In this document: positions 33,657-42,567 of the stretch, in pieces
Numbering within the stretch: the first letter of the stretch is position 1
How the letters are laid out: every line of letters starts with the position of its first letter
Source: UBA7672 sp965279085
GTDB taxonomy: Bacteria > Pseudomonadota > Alphaproteobacteria > Caulobacterales > Hyphomonadaceae
Direction of reading: 5' to 3'
Assembly (NCBI GenBank): GCA_965279085.1
Contig: OZ257149.1
Span: 1,860,001-1,924,000, forward strand
Length of the DNA: 64,000 bases
Made by a program: the position numbers and the translations under genes
The notes under the pieces: model-generated
What the model saw: only the letters and a program-made list of their open reading frames with translations
Database searches by the model: none
What the model was told of the DNA's origin: nothing

Positions 33657-34919
33657 ATGGGCGCTCTGGCTGATCCGGCAGTGCTGTCGCTTATCGCGCT
33701 GGCGGTGGTTGTGGTGGTGAGCCTCACCTCGCGCATCAATGTCGGCGTGCTGGCCGTGGCGCTGGCGACCATCGTCGCGGTGCTTGTCGCGAAATGGAAG
33801 CCGGCGGAACTGGCGGCTTCTTTTCCCGCCGACCTCTTCCTGACGCTGGTCGGCGTCTCGATCCTGTTCGGCGCGGCGCAGGTGAACGGCACGCTGGCGG
33901 CCGTCGCCGAGCGTGTCGTCTGGCTAAGCGCGGGGCGCGCGGCCTTGCTGCCGATCCTGTTCTTCCTGTTCTCGGCGATCTTCTCGGCGCTGGGCCCGGG
34001 CGCCATCGCCGCTTCCGCGCTGATCGCACCGCTGGCAATGGCGACTGGCTTGCGCGCGGGCGTGCCTGCCCTGTTGCTGGCGCTGATGGTGGGGAACGGC
34101 GCCAATGCGGGCAACCTGTCCCCGATCTCTTCAGTCGGGCTCATCGTGTCTTCGCAGATGGCGAAGGCCGGCCTCACCGGGCATGAGTGGGCGGCGTTCG
34201 CGGCGAACTTCACCGCTCACACGCTTGTCGCCGTCGGCGCGTTCTTCCTGTTCGGTGGTCCCGGCCTGATCCGCAAGGGCCGCGAGGTTTCGGAGACGGC
34301 GGCGATCACGAAGCTTGAACCGAAGCACTGGCTGACGCTCGCCGTCATCTCGGTATGGATCGTGTGTGTCGTCTTCCTCGGCTACCCGCCGGGGCTCACG
34401 GCGTTCATCGCGGCGGCGGCGCTGATCCTCGTGAAACTGGCGGACGATGGCGCGAGCCTCAAATCCGTTCCGTGGGCGGTGATCGTGATGGTGTGCGGCG
34501 TCGGCGTGCTGGTGTCGGTGATGGACAAGACCGGCGGCATGGACCTTTTCACCACCGGCCTCGCGCAGATCACCACGCCGCAAACCGCCAACGGCATGAT
34601 GGCGTTCGTGACGGGCGTCATCTCGACCTACAGTTCGACATCCGGAGTGGTTTATCCGGCCTTCCTGCCCGCCGTCAGTGGGCTCGTCGAGAAGATGGGC
34701 GGTGGAAATCCGCTGGAGATCGCGCTTTCGATCAATGTCGGCGCGGCGCTGGTGGATGTGTCGCCGCTGTCGACCATCGGCGCGCTGGCCCTCGCCGCAG
34801 TTCCTGCCGGGGCGGCAGACACCAAGAAGCTGTTCCGTGGTCTGCTCATCTGGGGCTTCGCGATGGCGGTGGTCGGCGCGATATTCTGCCAGCTGCTGAT
34901 CGGTTTCTTCGCGTGGTGA
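33657..34919 (+). CDS. MatC/SLC13-like carboxylate carrier
   Basis: 420 residues, 11-12 transmembrane helices. The sequence has the features of the ion-transporter superfamily members annotated as dicarboxylate carrier MatC: VGVSILFGAAQVNGTLAAVAER in the first half, GNGANAGNLSPISSVGLIVSSQM (re-entrant loop region) and, symmetrically, TYSSTSGVVYPAFLPAVSGLVEKMGG. Malonate or another C3-C4 dicarboxylate is the likely substrate class, by family only. A G-rich site precedes the ATG. No metabolic genes for malonate are adjacent. Confidence 0.8.
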   Translation: MGALADPAVLSLIALAVVVVVSLTSRINVGVLAVALATIVAVLVAKWKPAELAASFPADLFLTLVGVSILFGAAQVNGTLAAVAERVVWLSAGRAALLPILFFLFSAIFSALGPGAIAASALIAPLAMATGLRAGVPALLLALMVGNGANAGNLSPISSVGLIVSSQMAKAGLTGHEWAAFAANFTAHTLVAVGAFFLFGGPGLIRKGREVSETAAITKLEPKHWLTLAVISVWIVCVVFLGYPPGLTAFIAAAALILVKLADDGASLKSVPWAVIVMVCGVGVLVSVMDKTGGMDLFTTGLAQITTPQTANGMMAFVTGVISTYSSTSGVVYPAFLPAVSGLVEKMGGGNPLEIALSINVGAALVDVSPLSTIGALALAAVPAGAADTKKLFRGLLIWGFAMAVVGAIFCQLLIGFFAW

Positions 34920-34994
34920 CGCGGCTGCGTTGCTGAAATTTCAATGGACTTCCACGCGCCTCGCGCGTCCTGTGACCGGACAAGAGGGATCACC

Positions 34995-35735
34995 ATGAAA
35001 CGCACCTTCGCTCTGGCGCTGCTCGCGCTTGCCGCCTGCACGCCTGCGCCCCTGTCCGAGCCAGCAGCCACGGTGGAGAAAATCTACCAGCCGCTGATCG
35101 ACTCGAAGGGCGACAAGACAACCGACCTCGCCACGATCCCGATGACGACCGAACTCGCGCTGCTGATCCAGGAGGTCGAATCGACCGCCGACGGCGTCGT
35201 GTTCGACGGCGACTTCGCGGGCAATTGCCAGGACTGCACGGGCTTCTCAAATCTCAAGGTTTCGGACGACACCGAAACGAAGCTTGCCATCGGCGAAGGC
35301 CACAAGCTGATCCGCGCCGACTTCAAGCTTCTCGAAGAGACGCGCTCCGTGCTCTGGGACATGGTCCAGCAGGACGGCGTCTGGAAGGTCGACAACATTC
35401 TCACCAACGATTTCAACATCCGCGGCGTCGCCGAAGAAGCCGTCGCCGGACAGGCAACGGATCGCAAGGCAGCTGGCGAGGCGGCCATCACCTGCATGGC
35501 GTTCCTCCGTCTCGAGGCCGACCAGCTGGAGCTGAAGAAGACCTCGGGCAACTCTGCTCAGATCGAGGCGGCCTTCGAGGCTTGGAAGGTACGCGCCACT
35601 GCTGAGTTCGCGGAAGACGACTTGATGCAGCGTCTCTCCAGCAGCCTCGACGTCCTGCAGAATACGCCGTTTGCCGAGATCAAGACGAAGTCAGACGCCT
35701 GCATCGCAAGCGCGCCGGCTGCGACGCCGCAGTAA
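34995..35735 (+). CDS. Lipoprotein of unknown function (DUF3828-like)
   Basis: 246 residues from ATG 34995 (GAGGGATCACC upstream). The signal peptide ends in a lipobox (LALAAC). The mature part begins with TVEKIYQPLIDSKGDKTTDLATIPMTTELALLIQEV and continues to LWDMVQQDGVWKVDNILTNDFNIRG, which resembles DUF3828/NTF2-like lipoproteins. A second half with ITCMAFLRLEADQLELKKT is helical. It is probably anchored in the envelope; the function is unknown. It is convergent with prfA. Confidence 0.75.
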   Translation: MKRTFALALLALAACTPAPLSEPAATVEKIYQPLIDSKGDKTTDLATIPMTTELALLIQEVESTADGVVFDGDFAGNCQDCTGFSNLKVSDDTETKLAIGEGHKLIRADFKLLEETRSVLWDMVQQDGVWKVDNILTNDFNIRGVAEEAVAGQATDRKAAGEAAITCMAFLRLEADQLELKKTSGNSAQIEAAFEAWKVRATAEFAEDDLMQRLSSSLDVLQNTPFAEIKTKSDACIASAPAATPQ

Positions 35736-35738
35736 GGA

Positions 35739-36815
35739 TCAGCCGTTCTCTAGCGCCGCGAGGCGTTCGGCCTGATCTTCTGCGCTCAGCGCGTCGAGCA
35801 TTTCCTCGATGTCGCCCTCGATGAACTTGTCGAGGCTGTAGAGCGTCAGATTGATGCGGTGGTCGGTCACCCGCCCTTGCGGGAAGTTGTAGGTGCGGAT
35901 GCGCTCGGACCGGTCGCCCGATCCGACCTGCAGCTTGCGGGCTTCGGAGCGGGCCGTGTCCTTCATTTCGCGCTCGCGTTCGTAGAGGCGAATCTTCAGC
36001 TGTTCCATCGCCTTGCGGCGGTTCTCGTGTTGCGACTTCTCCGACGAGGTCACGACGATGTTGGTCGGCAGGTGGGTGATGCGCACGGCCGAGTCCGTCT
36101 TGTTGACGTGCTGGCCACCCGCGCCCGACGACCTGTAGGTGTCGATGCGGATATCCTGGTCGCGCACTTCGATGTTCACTTCTTCCGGCACCGGCAGGAT
36201 CGCAACGGTGGCCGCCGAGGTGTGGATGCGCCCCTGCGCTTCCGTCGCCGGCACACGCTGCACGCGATGCACGCCGCTCTCGAACTTCATCCGGCCGAAA
36301 ATGCCGGGGCCGTTCAGCTGTGCGATCACTTCCTTGTAGCCGCCCATCTCGCCTTCGGTGGCGGAGACGAGTTCGACCGACCATTTCTGACCCTGCGCAT
36401 AGCGCTGGTACATCCGCCAGAGATCGCCGGCGAACAGCGCGGCTTCGTCGCCGCCCGTGCCGGCGCGCACTTCGATCACGGCCGAACCTTCGTCGTCGCG
36501 GTCCTTGGGCAGCAGCATGAGCTGCATCGCGCGCTCGACGTCCGGCAGTCGCGCCTTGATGTCCGCACGTTCCTCGATCGCCATGTTGACGAGGTCGCGG
36601 TCCGCGCTGGCATCGTTGGCCATCGCATCAGCCTCGGCGAGCTGCGCGCGCATCACGAGAACTTCGCGCGCCTTCTCGGCCACGCGCTTGAGTTCGGCGT
36701 GATCGCGCGAGAGCTGCACGATCTCTTTCGGATCGGTCGCCACGCCCATGCGCGCCTCGACCTGCTCGAAGCGGTCGATCATCTGGCGCAGGCGTGATTC
36801 AGGCAGGGCTGCCAT
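35739..36815 (-). CDS. prfA: Peptide chain release factor 1
   Basis: 358 residues, full length. The class I release-factor catalytic motif GGQ is in GAGGQHVNKTDSAVRITHLPTNIVV. The RF1-type anticodon-mimic region contains PAT (HRVQRVPATEAQGRIHTS), which identifies RF1 (UAA/UAG) and not RF2. AAGGA precedes the ATG. In many bacteria prmC, which methylates the GGQ glutamine, follows prfA; here the next gene downstream is convergent and unrelated, so prmC must be elsewhere. Confidence 0.97.
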   Translation of the reverse strand: MAALPESRLRQMIDRFEQVEARMGVATDPKEIVQLSRDHAELKRVAEKAREVLVMRAQLAEADAMANDASADRDLVNMAIEERADIKARLPDVERAMQLMLLPKDRDDEGSAVIEVRAGTGGDEAALFAGDLWRMYQRYAQGQKWSVELVSATEGEMGGYKEVIAQLNGPGIFGRMKFESGVHRVQRVPATEAQGRIHTSAATVAILPVPEEVNIEVRDQDIRIDTYRSSGAGGQHVNKTDSAVRITHLPTNIVVTSSEKSQHENRRKAMEQLKIRLYEREREMKDTARSEARKLQVGSGDRSERIRTYNFPQGRVTDHRINLTLYSLDKFIEGDIEEMLDALSAEDQAERLAALENG

Positions 36816-37032
36816 GGAGGTCCTTCAGCGAAGGCGCCCCATATGGGCCAAGCCCGGCGGGAGGTCCAGAGCCCCACGCCTTTTGTGGCGAGGATAAGCC
36901 GCCGCGGGCCAATCCATGCGGCTGGCGCGCATATCTGGCCGGCTGATGAACGCAAACGGACATCTGATCTCGGTCAAGGATCACAGTCACGGACGACCGC
37001 AATATCCAGTCCGAATGGTTGGGGGGCCGTCA

Positions 37033-37701
37033 ATGCCAGACACTACCTACACCGCCCGTCGTGTCGGTGGCTGGGCCGCCATCGGCTGCGCCGTCTTCAG
37101 CCTGCTTTATATCCTTGCGCAGCTGTTCGAGTGGGCTGGCGCGCTCGGTTCCGCAGGCGGGCCAGACAGTGTGAGCACGTCGCTGGGACTCGGCCTGCTG
37201 CTAACGCCCTCGCTGCTGCTTGGCTCAAGCTTTGTGATCATGATGGCGTGTCTTCACCATACAGCGCCAGCGGATCGCCGCGTTTTCAGCCAAGCCGCGC
37301 TCGCCTTTGCGACGGCCTATGCGACCCTCATCAGCCTTGTCTATTTCACACAGCTCACACTGGTCGGACCGCGGCTTGCGGCCGGCGACACTGAAGGGAT
37401 CGAATTCCTGATCTTCGTTCCCTACCGTTCCTTCCTGTTCGCTGTGGACCTGCTCGGCTACAGCTTCATGAGTGTGTCGATGCTGCTGGCAGCGTTCGCA
37501 CTGCCCAGCACACGCGAGGCGCGCTCGGCGAGGCTGTTCCTTATGCTCAATGGCCTTCTGCTGCCCTTCCTGGCCTTGCAGATGTACGTTCCGGTCCTGA
37601 TCTATCCAGCATCCCTCTGGGCCATCCTGTTTCCAGCAGCGGCGATTTCAATGGCAATCCTGTTCCGCCGTCAGCCGGAACCCACTTCCGCAAGCCCCTA
37701 G
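37033..37701 (+). CDS. Six-helix membrane protein, unknown
   Basis: 222 residues from ATG 37033 (GGGGGG six bases upstream). Six transmembrane helices are predicted by eye, for example GWAAIGCAVFSLLYILAQLF and LGLGLLLTPSLLLGSSFVIMM. MPDTTYTARRVGGWAAIGCA is a distinctive N-terminus also seen in uncharacterised membrane proteins. There are no charged motifs inside the helices and no enzymatic signature. It is followed closely by the convergent ArsR-type regulator. The spacer 36816-37032 shows nothing else. Confidence 0.72.
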   Translation: MPDTTYTARRVGGWAAIGCAVFSLLYILAQLFEWAGALGSAGGPDSVSTSLGLGLLLTPSLLLGSSFVIMMACLHHTAPADRRVFSQAALAFATAYATLISLVYFTQLTLVGPRLAAGDTEGIEFLIFVPYRSFLFAVDLLGYSFMSVSMLLAAFALPSTREARSARLFLMLNGLLLPFLALQMYVPVLIYPASLWAILFPAAAISMAILFRRQPEPTSASP

Positions 37702-37706
37702 CCGCT

Positions 37707-38045
37707 TCACGACCGGCCCTCGCGCCTCTTCTTTTTCCCGCGCGCGACTTCGGTCGCAAGCGCGTCGAGCTTGCCGGTCCAGAAGCCACGGAAACGGCCC
37801 AGCCATTCGTCGACTTCCTGCATAGGCGCCGCGTCTACCGCATAGACGCGGCGGGAGCCATCGACGCGCACGGATGCGAAGCCGTTGTCGCGCAGCACCT
37901 TGAGGTGCTGGGAGACGGCGGCCTGGCTGATGCCGAACTCGCTGGCGATCACATCGACCACCTCGCCGGACGCATGCTCCTTCTCCGCCAGCAGTTCGAG
38001 AATGCGGCGGCGGACGGGATCGGCGAGGACATCGAATGCGTGCAT
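37707..38045 (-). CDS. ArsR-family (SmtB-like fold) transcriptional regulator
   Basis: 112 residues, one winged helix: FDVLADPVRRRILELLAEKEHASGEVVDVIASEFGISQAAVSQHLKVLRDNGFASVRVDGSRRVYAVD. No cysteine metal sites are present, so it is not a classical arsenic or zinc sensor. It belongs to the ArsR group found next to AHSA1/SRPBCC partners. It lies 6 bp downstream of the AHSA1 gene and should act on the palindrome at 38744-38765, repressing both. Confidence 0.9.
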   Translation of the reverse strand: MHAFDVLADPVRRRILELLAEKEHASGEVVDVIASEFGISQAAVSQHLKVLRDNGFASVRVDGSRRVYAVDAAPMQEVDEWLGRFRGFWTGKLDALATEVARGKKKRREGRS

Positions 38046-38051
38046 GGCGCA

Positions 38052-38702
38052 TCAGCCCGGAGGGGCTTCTCCCCTGTAGAACGAGATCGTGGAGTTGCCG
38101 CGTCGCGTGGCGTCGACTGCCTTTTCGCCGCCCGAGATGTCGGCGGCAATCCAGCCCTCACCGCTCCGGCTGACGAAGTCCTTGCCCTCGTCAGACGCGC
38201 CCCAGACATGTTCGTTGAACATGTCGCGCGCTTCCTTCGAGCGGACATGGATGCCGAGGCCCAGCAGGCCCAGCTCCCAGCCGATACCGACCGCGCCGGG
38301 GCCGAACTTGTCCCAGTGATCGCCCACCGGCTCCATGATGTGTTCGAGTGTCAGGTGCGTGCCGCCCGCCTTGGTGGGCGCGAGTGCGATATTGATCCAG
38401 CTGACGCCGCCGCCGAATTCCCAGGTCGCCGAGAACGATTTCGGCGGAACGCAGGCCGTGATCGTGCCGCCGGCATTGCCCTTCACCTGGAACCTGCCGC
38501 CCAGCCTGAGATCGCCATCGACCGCCGCGAACCAGCGCGGCAGGCGTTCCTGATTGGTGAGCGCATCCCAGAGATCGTCGATGTTCGTGTCGTAGGCGCG
38601 TGAGGCGACCACCACGCGCATCCGCTTGCCGTCCTGCATCCTGTCCTCGACCACGCGCGCAACGGCGCCGAGATGGGTTGCGACATCGATGGCGGTACTC
38701 AT
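38052..38702 (-). CDS. SRPBCC (AHSA1-type START) domain protein
   Basis: 216 residues. The SRPBCC ligand-pocket fold is recognisable from VVVASRAYDTNIDDLWDALTNQERLPRWFA, GDLRLGGRFQVKGNAGGTI and WEFGGGVSWINIALAPTKAGGTHLTLEH. AHSA1-like proteins paired with ArsR regulators are common in proteobacteria and actinobacteria; they probably bind a small hydrophobic ligand. It is first in a two-gene operon with the ArsR-type gene and is preceded at 42 bp by a perfect 22-bp operator. Confidence 0.9.
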   Translation of the reverse strand: MSTAIDVATHLGAVARVVEDRMQDGKRMRVVVASRAYDTNIDDLWDALTNQERLPRWFAAVDGDLRLGGRFQVKGNAGGTITACVPPKSFSATWEFGGGVSWINIALAPTKAGGTHLTLEHIMEPVGDHWDKFGPGAVGIGWELGLLGLGIHVRSKEARDMFNEHVWGASDEGKDFVSRSGEGWIAADISGGEKAVDATRRGNSTISFYRGEAPPG

Positions 38703-38743
38703 GGCTCAGCTCCCTGTTCTTCCCACAAGAAACAGGCTCCGCT

Positions 38744-38765
38744 TATATAAGTCAACACTTATATA
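38744..38765 (-). promoter_or_regulatory. Perfect 22-bp palindromic operator for the ArsR-type regulator
   Basis: TATATAAGT (38744-38752) and ACTTATATA (38757-38765) form a 9-bp perfect inverted repeat with a 4-nt spacer. On the minus strand the spacer region reads TTGACT, a -35 box for the AHSA1-arsR operon. It is an AT-rich island in GC-rich DNA, sited exactly in the 64-bp gap before the operon. Confidence 0.75.
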
Positions 38766-38766
38766 T

Positions 38767-39207
38767 TTAGATGCCGAACAGCCACAGCACGTTGCGAACG
38801 GCGAGCGCCATCAGCACCAGCGATCCGATGTTGAACACCAGGAACCGCACCGGCACGTAGTTCGACGTGATCTGGATGAAGCTGTGAACGACGCGGATCG
38901 CGACATAGGCCCAGGCCAGAGCGACGTTGATCTGGTCCACCGCCCCCGCGAGGTGCGAGTAGACGCACAGCGCGTAGAAGACGGTCGGCTGTTCGTGCAG
39001 GTGGGTGTAATTGTCGGACACCCAGACCGCCTTCGGGTTCATCGGCGGCAGGCTGGCATAGCTTTCCGAGCCCTTGATCTTCGCCGGGTCGATGCCGGCC
39101 TTGCGCATCGCCGGAATGCGGCGCGCATAGAGCCAGACAAGGATGATCAGCGTCCAGACGACGAGCGCCAACACCGGCGTCATCATGTTCGAGAATGCCT
39201 GCGGCAT
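38767..39207 (-). CDS. MAPEG-family membrane protein
   Basis: 146 residues, four transmembrane helices in the usual MAPEG layout. It begins MMTPVLALVVWTLIILVWLYARRIPAMRKAGID and contains NYTHLHEQPTVFYALCVYSHLAG, a glutathione-transferase-like membrane motif of the microsomal GST/eicosanoid family (NxxHExP-type loop), then ALAWAYVAIRVVHSFIQI. MAPEG proteins conjugate or reduce lipophilic substrates with glutathione; the bacterial substrate is not known. The stop is 1 bp from the operator of the next operon. Confidence 0.88.
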   Translation of the reverse strand: MPQAFSNMMTPVLALVVWTLIILVWLYARRIPAMRKAGIDPAKIKGSESYASLPPMNPKAVWVSDNYTHLHEQPTVFYALCVYSHLAGAVDQINVALAWAYVAIRVVHSFIQITSNYVPVRFLVFNIGSLVLMALAVRNVLWLFGI

Positions 39208-39237
39208 GCGCCCTCCAGCCCGTAATTCGAGTGGAAG

Positions 39238-39471
39238 CTAGCGGCCCGGACGGGGAACGCCAGCGGAATCCGCCATGCGGCGAGCTTCCTCCGCGACCTC
39301 GCGCAGACAGTTGCGGCACAGGCAGTCGCTGAACTGCGATTCGCCGAGCCTGGGCAGCGGCAGGCGAACGGGTTCCGCGCCGCACCAGCACGGCCCGTCG
39401 AGATTGCAGCCGAAACCGGCGCCGCATCGTTCGCAGGTGGTCTGGCGTGAGGTGTCCAGAGGCGGCTCCAA
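39238..39471 (-). CDS. Cysteine-rich CWC-family protein
   Basis: 77 residues. The core TCERCGAGFGCNLDGPCWCGAE ... CLCRNCLRE gives eight cysteines and the CWC motif (PCWC) of the Cys_rich_CWC family. It is probably a small zinc-binding protein; the function is unknown. It lies 30 bp upstream of the MAPEG gene in the same direction, so the two may be co-transcribed. Confidence 0.82.
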   Translation of the reverse strand: MEPPLDTSRQTTCERCGAGFGCNLDGPCWCGAEPVRLPLPRLGESQFSDCLCRNCLREVAEEARRMADSAGVPRPGR

Positions 39472-39538
39472 AGGCTATCGCCGCGAATGCGGCTGATGCT
39501 AGCCTACCGCACAGGGTCGCGCAGCAAAGGTCATTCGC

Positions 39539-40084
39539 ATGAAACGTCTCATCGGCGCCTCCGCAGCCCTTGCCGCCCTCGCGGCCTGCACCACGACGGG
39601 CATGTCCACGCCGGCGGCCACGGCGCCCTCGCCGCACGAAGCCGACATCCTCGCGACGGTCGACCGCTTCCTGCTCGCGCTCGGCAATCACAATGACGCC
39701 GCGCTGGAGGAAGTAACGATCACGGAGGGCGTATCGTGGATACAGACGATCGAGTCTGGCGCGGAGAAGCCCGTGAAGCCCTACACCAACGCCTCGATGT
39801 TCGAACCCGATCCGGACGCCGATCCGTTCATCGAGCGCTACTGGAATCCGGATGTGCGCGTGCGCGGCGGCCTCGCGCAGGTCTGGGCGCAATACGAACT
39901 GCGCGACAACGGAGCAGTCGTACATTGCGGCATCGATGCGTTCGATCTGGTGTTCCTCGATGGCGCCTGGCGCATTGCCTCCATCCTCTCCACGATGGAG
40001 CCGAAGGGCTGCGAGGGGACTTATCCCGCCTCCCCCGCCGACATGCGCCCGCGCGACGGCTGGCGCGAGACGCGGAATGAGTAG
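39539..40084 (+). CDS. NTF2-like lipoprotein
   Basis: 181 residues. A lipobox (ALAAC) ends the signal peptide. The domain ADILATVDRFLLALGNHNDAALEEVTITEGVSWIQ ... VRGGLAQVWAQYELRDNGAVVHCGIDAFDLVFLDGAWRIASI is a typical NTF2-like/SnoaL (DUF4440-type) cone. The protein should be periplasm-facing and membrane-anchored. Such lipoproteins often bind small ligands; the function is unknown. It is convergent with ilvD, 3 bp apart. Confidence 0.8.
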   Translation: MKRLIGASAALAALAACTTTGMSTPAATAPSPHEADILATVDRFLLALGNHNDAALEEVTITEGVSWIQTIESGAEKPVKPYTNASMFEPDPDADPFIERYWNPDVRVRGGLAQVWAQYELRDNGAVVHCGIDAFDLVFLDGAWRIASILSTMEPKGCEGTYPASPADMRPRDGWRETRNE

Positions 40085-40087
40085 GCG

Positions 40088-41956
40088 CTACTTCTTCAGC
40101 TGTCCGAGATCGCGCACCGCGCCGGTATCCGCCGACGTGACAAGCGCGGCGTAGGCCTGCAGCGCGGCTGACACGACGCGCTTGCGGCCATGCGGCGTGT
40201 AGGCGTCCTTGCCGCGCGCTTCCTCGGCCTTGCGGCGTTGGGCGAGCACATCGTCGGCCACCGCCAGGCGGATCGAGCGGTTCGGAATATCGATCTCGAT
40301 CCGGTCGCCTTCCTGCACGAGCGCGATCAGGCCGCCGCCGGCGGCCTCCGGAGAAGCGTGGCCGATAGAGAGGCCCGACGTGCCGCCCGAAAACCGCCCG
40401 TCGGTCAGCAGAGCGCACACTTTTCCGAGCCCGCGCGATTTCAGGTAGGTGGTCGGGTACAGCATCTCCTGCATCCCCGGCCCGCCCTTGGGGCCTTCAT
40501 AGCGGATGACGACGACGTCGCCGGCGACGATCTTGTTGTTCAGGATCGCGGCGGCCGCTTCGTCCTGGCTTTCGAACACGCGGGCTGTGCCGTTGAATTT
40601 CCAGATCTCTTCCTCGACGCCGGCGGTTTTGACGATGCAGCCCTTCTCGGCGATGTTTCCGTAGAGCACCGCGAGGCCGCCATCCTTCGTGAAGGCATTC
40701 TCCTTCGAGCGGATCACGCCCTTGACGCGATCCTTGTCGAGATCGGGCCAGCGCTTCTCCTGACTGAACGCCACCGTCGTGCGCACGCCGCCGGGCGCGG
40801 CCTTGAAGAAGGTCTCGACCTCTTCATCGTTCGACTGGCGGATATCCCAGTAGGCAATCGCATGGCCCAGCGTCGGCGAGTGCACGGTGCTGGTTTCCGT
40901 GTTCAGCAGCCCGCCGCGCGCCAGTTCGCCAAGGATGCTCATGATGCCGCCGGCGCGGTGGACATCCTCGATGTGAACCGTCGACACCGCCGGCGCGACC
41001 TTGCAGATGCACGGCGTCGCCCGCGAGATGCGGTCGATGTCGTCCATCGTGAAATCGATCTCGCCTTCCCGCGCGGCGGCGAGAACGTGCAGGACGGTAT
41101 TCGTCGATCCGCCCATCGCCACGTCGAGCGCCATGGCGTTCTCGAACGCCGCCTTGCTGGCGACATTGCGTGGCAGGACGCTCATGTCGTCCTTCTCGTA
41201 ATGGCGACGCGAGATGTCGACGATCAGCCGCCCGGCCCGCTTGAACAGACGCTCGCGATCCTTGTGCGTCGCCACCACCGTGCCGTTGCCGGGTAGCGAC
41301 AGCCCCAGCGCTTCGGTGAGGCAGTTCATCGAGTTCGCCGTGAACATCCCCGAGCACGAGCCGCATGTCGGGCAGGCCTCGGCTTCAACCGCCGCCACCT
41401 GCTCGTCCGAAATGCGATCGTCGCCCGCCTGCATCATCGCATCGATCAGGTCGAGCTTGTGTTCCTTCGAGACGCCGGTCTTCGCGTCCTTCCAGACGAC
41501 CTTGCCCGCTTCCATCGGCCCGCCCGAAACGAACACCGCCGGAATGTTGAGCCGCATGGCGGCGTTCAGCATGCCCGGCGTGATCTTGTCGCAATTGGAG
41601 ATGCAGACCATCGCATCAGCGCAGTGCGCATTGACCATGTATTCCACCGAGTCCGCGATCAGGTCGCGGCTGGGCAGCGAGTACAGCATGCCGCCATGCC
41701 CCATCGCGATGCCGTCATCGACCGCGATCGTGTTGAACTCCTTCGCCACGCCGCCCGCCGCCTCGATCTCGCGCGCGACCAGCTGGCCCATGTCCTTCAG
41801 GTGGACGTGGCCCGGCACGAACTGCGTGAACGAGTTTACGACCGCGATTATCGGCTTCGAGAAGTCGCCATCCTTCATGCCGGTGGCGCGCCAGAGGGCG
41901 CGGGCGCCGGCCATGTTGCGGCCGAAAGTGGTGGTGCGGGAACGATAAGCGGGCAT
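40088..41956 (-). CDS. ilvD: Dihydroxy-acid dehydratase
   Basis: 622 residues, the length of the [4Fe-4S] IlvD class. It dehydrates 2,3-dihydroxy acids in valine, leucine and isoleucine synthesis. The N-terminus MPAYRSRTTTFGRNMAGARALWRATGMKDGDF is diagnostic. Cluster-binding cysteines lie in VCISNCDKITPGML and EACPTCGSCSGMFTANSMNCLTEALGLSLPGNGT. DGRFSGGTSGLSIGHASPEAAGGG near the C-terminus is the conserved substrate loop. It is monocistronic. I see no leucine/valine leader peptide upstream. Confidence 0.97.
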   Translation of the reverse strand: MPAYRSRTTTFGRNMAGARALWRATGMKDGDFSKPIIAVVNSFTQFVPGHVHLKDMGQLVAREIEAAGGVAKEFNTIAVDDGIAMGHGGMLYSLPSRDLIADSVEYMVNAHCADAMVCISNCDKITPGMLNAAMRLNIPAVFVSGGPMEAGKVVWKDAKTGVSKEHKLDLIDAMMQAGDDRISDEQVAAVEAEACPTCGSCSGMFTANSMNCLTEALGLSLPGNGTVVATHKDRERLFKRAGRLIVDISRRHYEKDDMSVLPRNVASKAAFENAMALDVAMGGSTNTVLHVLAAAREGEIDFTMDDIDRISRATPCICKVAPAVSTVHIEDVHRAGGIMSILGELARGGLLNTETSTVHSPTLGHAIAYWDIRQSNDEEVETFFKAAPGGVRTTVAFSQEKRWPDLDKDRVKGVIRSKENAFTKDGGLAVLYGNIAEKGCIVKTAGVEEEIWKFNGTARVFESQDEAAAAILNNKIVAGDVVVIRYEGPKGGPGMQEMLYPTTYLKSRGLGKVCALLTDGRFSGGTSGLSIGHASPEAAGGGLIALVQEGDRIEIDIPNRSIRLAVADDVLAQRRKAEEARGKDAYTPHGRKRVVSAALQAYAALVTSADTGAVRDLGQLKK

Positions 41957-42207
41957 GAGGCTACCTAAAAAGGCAAAACCGTCCGCGGGGCAAGGGGGTT
42001 GGGCGGCCAGGGCGACTATCCTGTGCCCTCAGTTTCGTGCACAATGCATGCATCAACTGCTTCGGTTCGGCCCCTGGCCCGCCGACGCGCTTTTCTTCCC
42101 GCATGAGCGCGGGAGCCGCTTTCCACGCCGGACATCCAAGCCCCGGGAAACGCCCTGTCGCGTTTCCGCCAATGGCCGCCTGCCCGGTTCGATTTCAGGA
42201 GACACGC

Positions 42208-42486
42208 ATGCGCCCGTCCGTCGATCACCAGACCGTCGAAATCGAGAGCTTCCAGGATTCCGAACGGTCCGGCGGAAAAATCCTGCTGCGGCCTGTGCGC
42301 GGCCAGAAGTTTTCGTCCTCCCTTCGCCTTGAGGGCAACAAGAGCCTCATCGCCGACTACCCGGTGGGCACGCGCTTCAAGGTCCAGGCTGCTCTGACCA
42401 ACCGCCCCACCGGCGGGGAGTTTCTCTTCACGCACTGGCAGTGGGACATGAAAGTCCTCTCGCGCCCGGACGACGAAGCCGCCTGA
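42208..42486 (+). CDS. Small hypothetical protein
   Basis: 92 residues from ATG 42208, which has AGGAG seven bases upstream; longer in-frame starts have none. The sequence shows a beta-rich pattern (GGKILLRPVRGQKFSSSLRLEGNKSLIADYPVGTRFKVQAALTN ... EFLFTHWQWDMKVL). There is no signal peptide or helix. I do not recognise the family. The regular hydrophobic alternation and good start site support a real gene. Confidence 0.7.
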   Translation: MRPSVDHQTVEIESFQDSERSGGKILLRPVRGQKFSSSLRLEGNKSLIADYPVGTRFKVQAALTNRPTGGEFLFTHWQWDMKVLSRPDDEAA

Positions 42487-42567
42487 GCAATGGGGCGGAC
42501 TTTGCTGTTCGTCCTGCCCGTGCCAGTTTGAAACTCCCGGCAACGCGCAGCGGATGGCGACGCCCAG

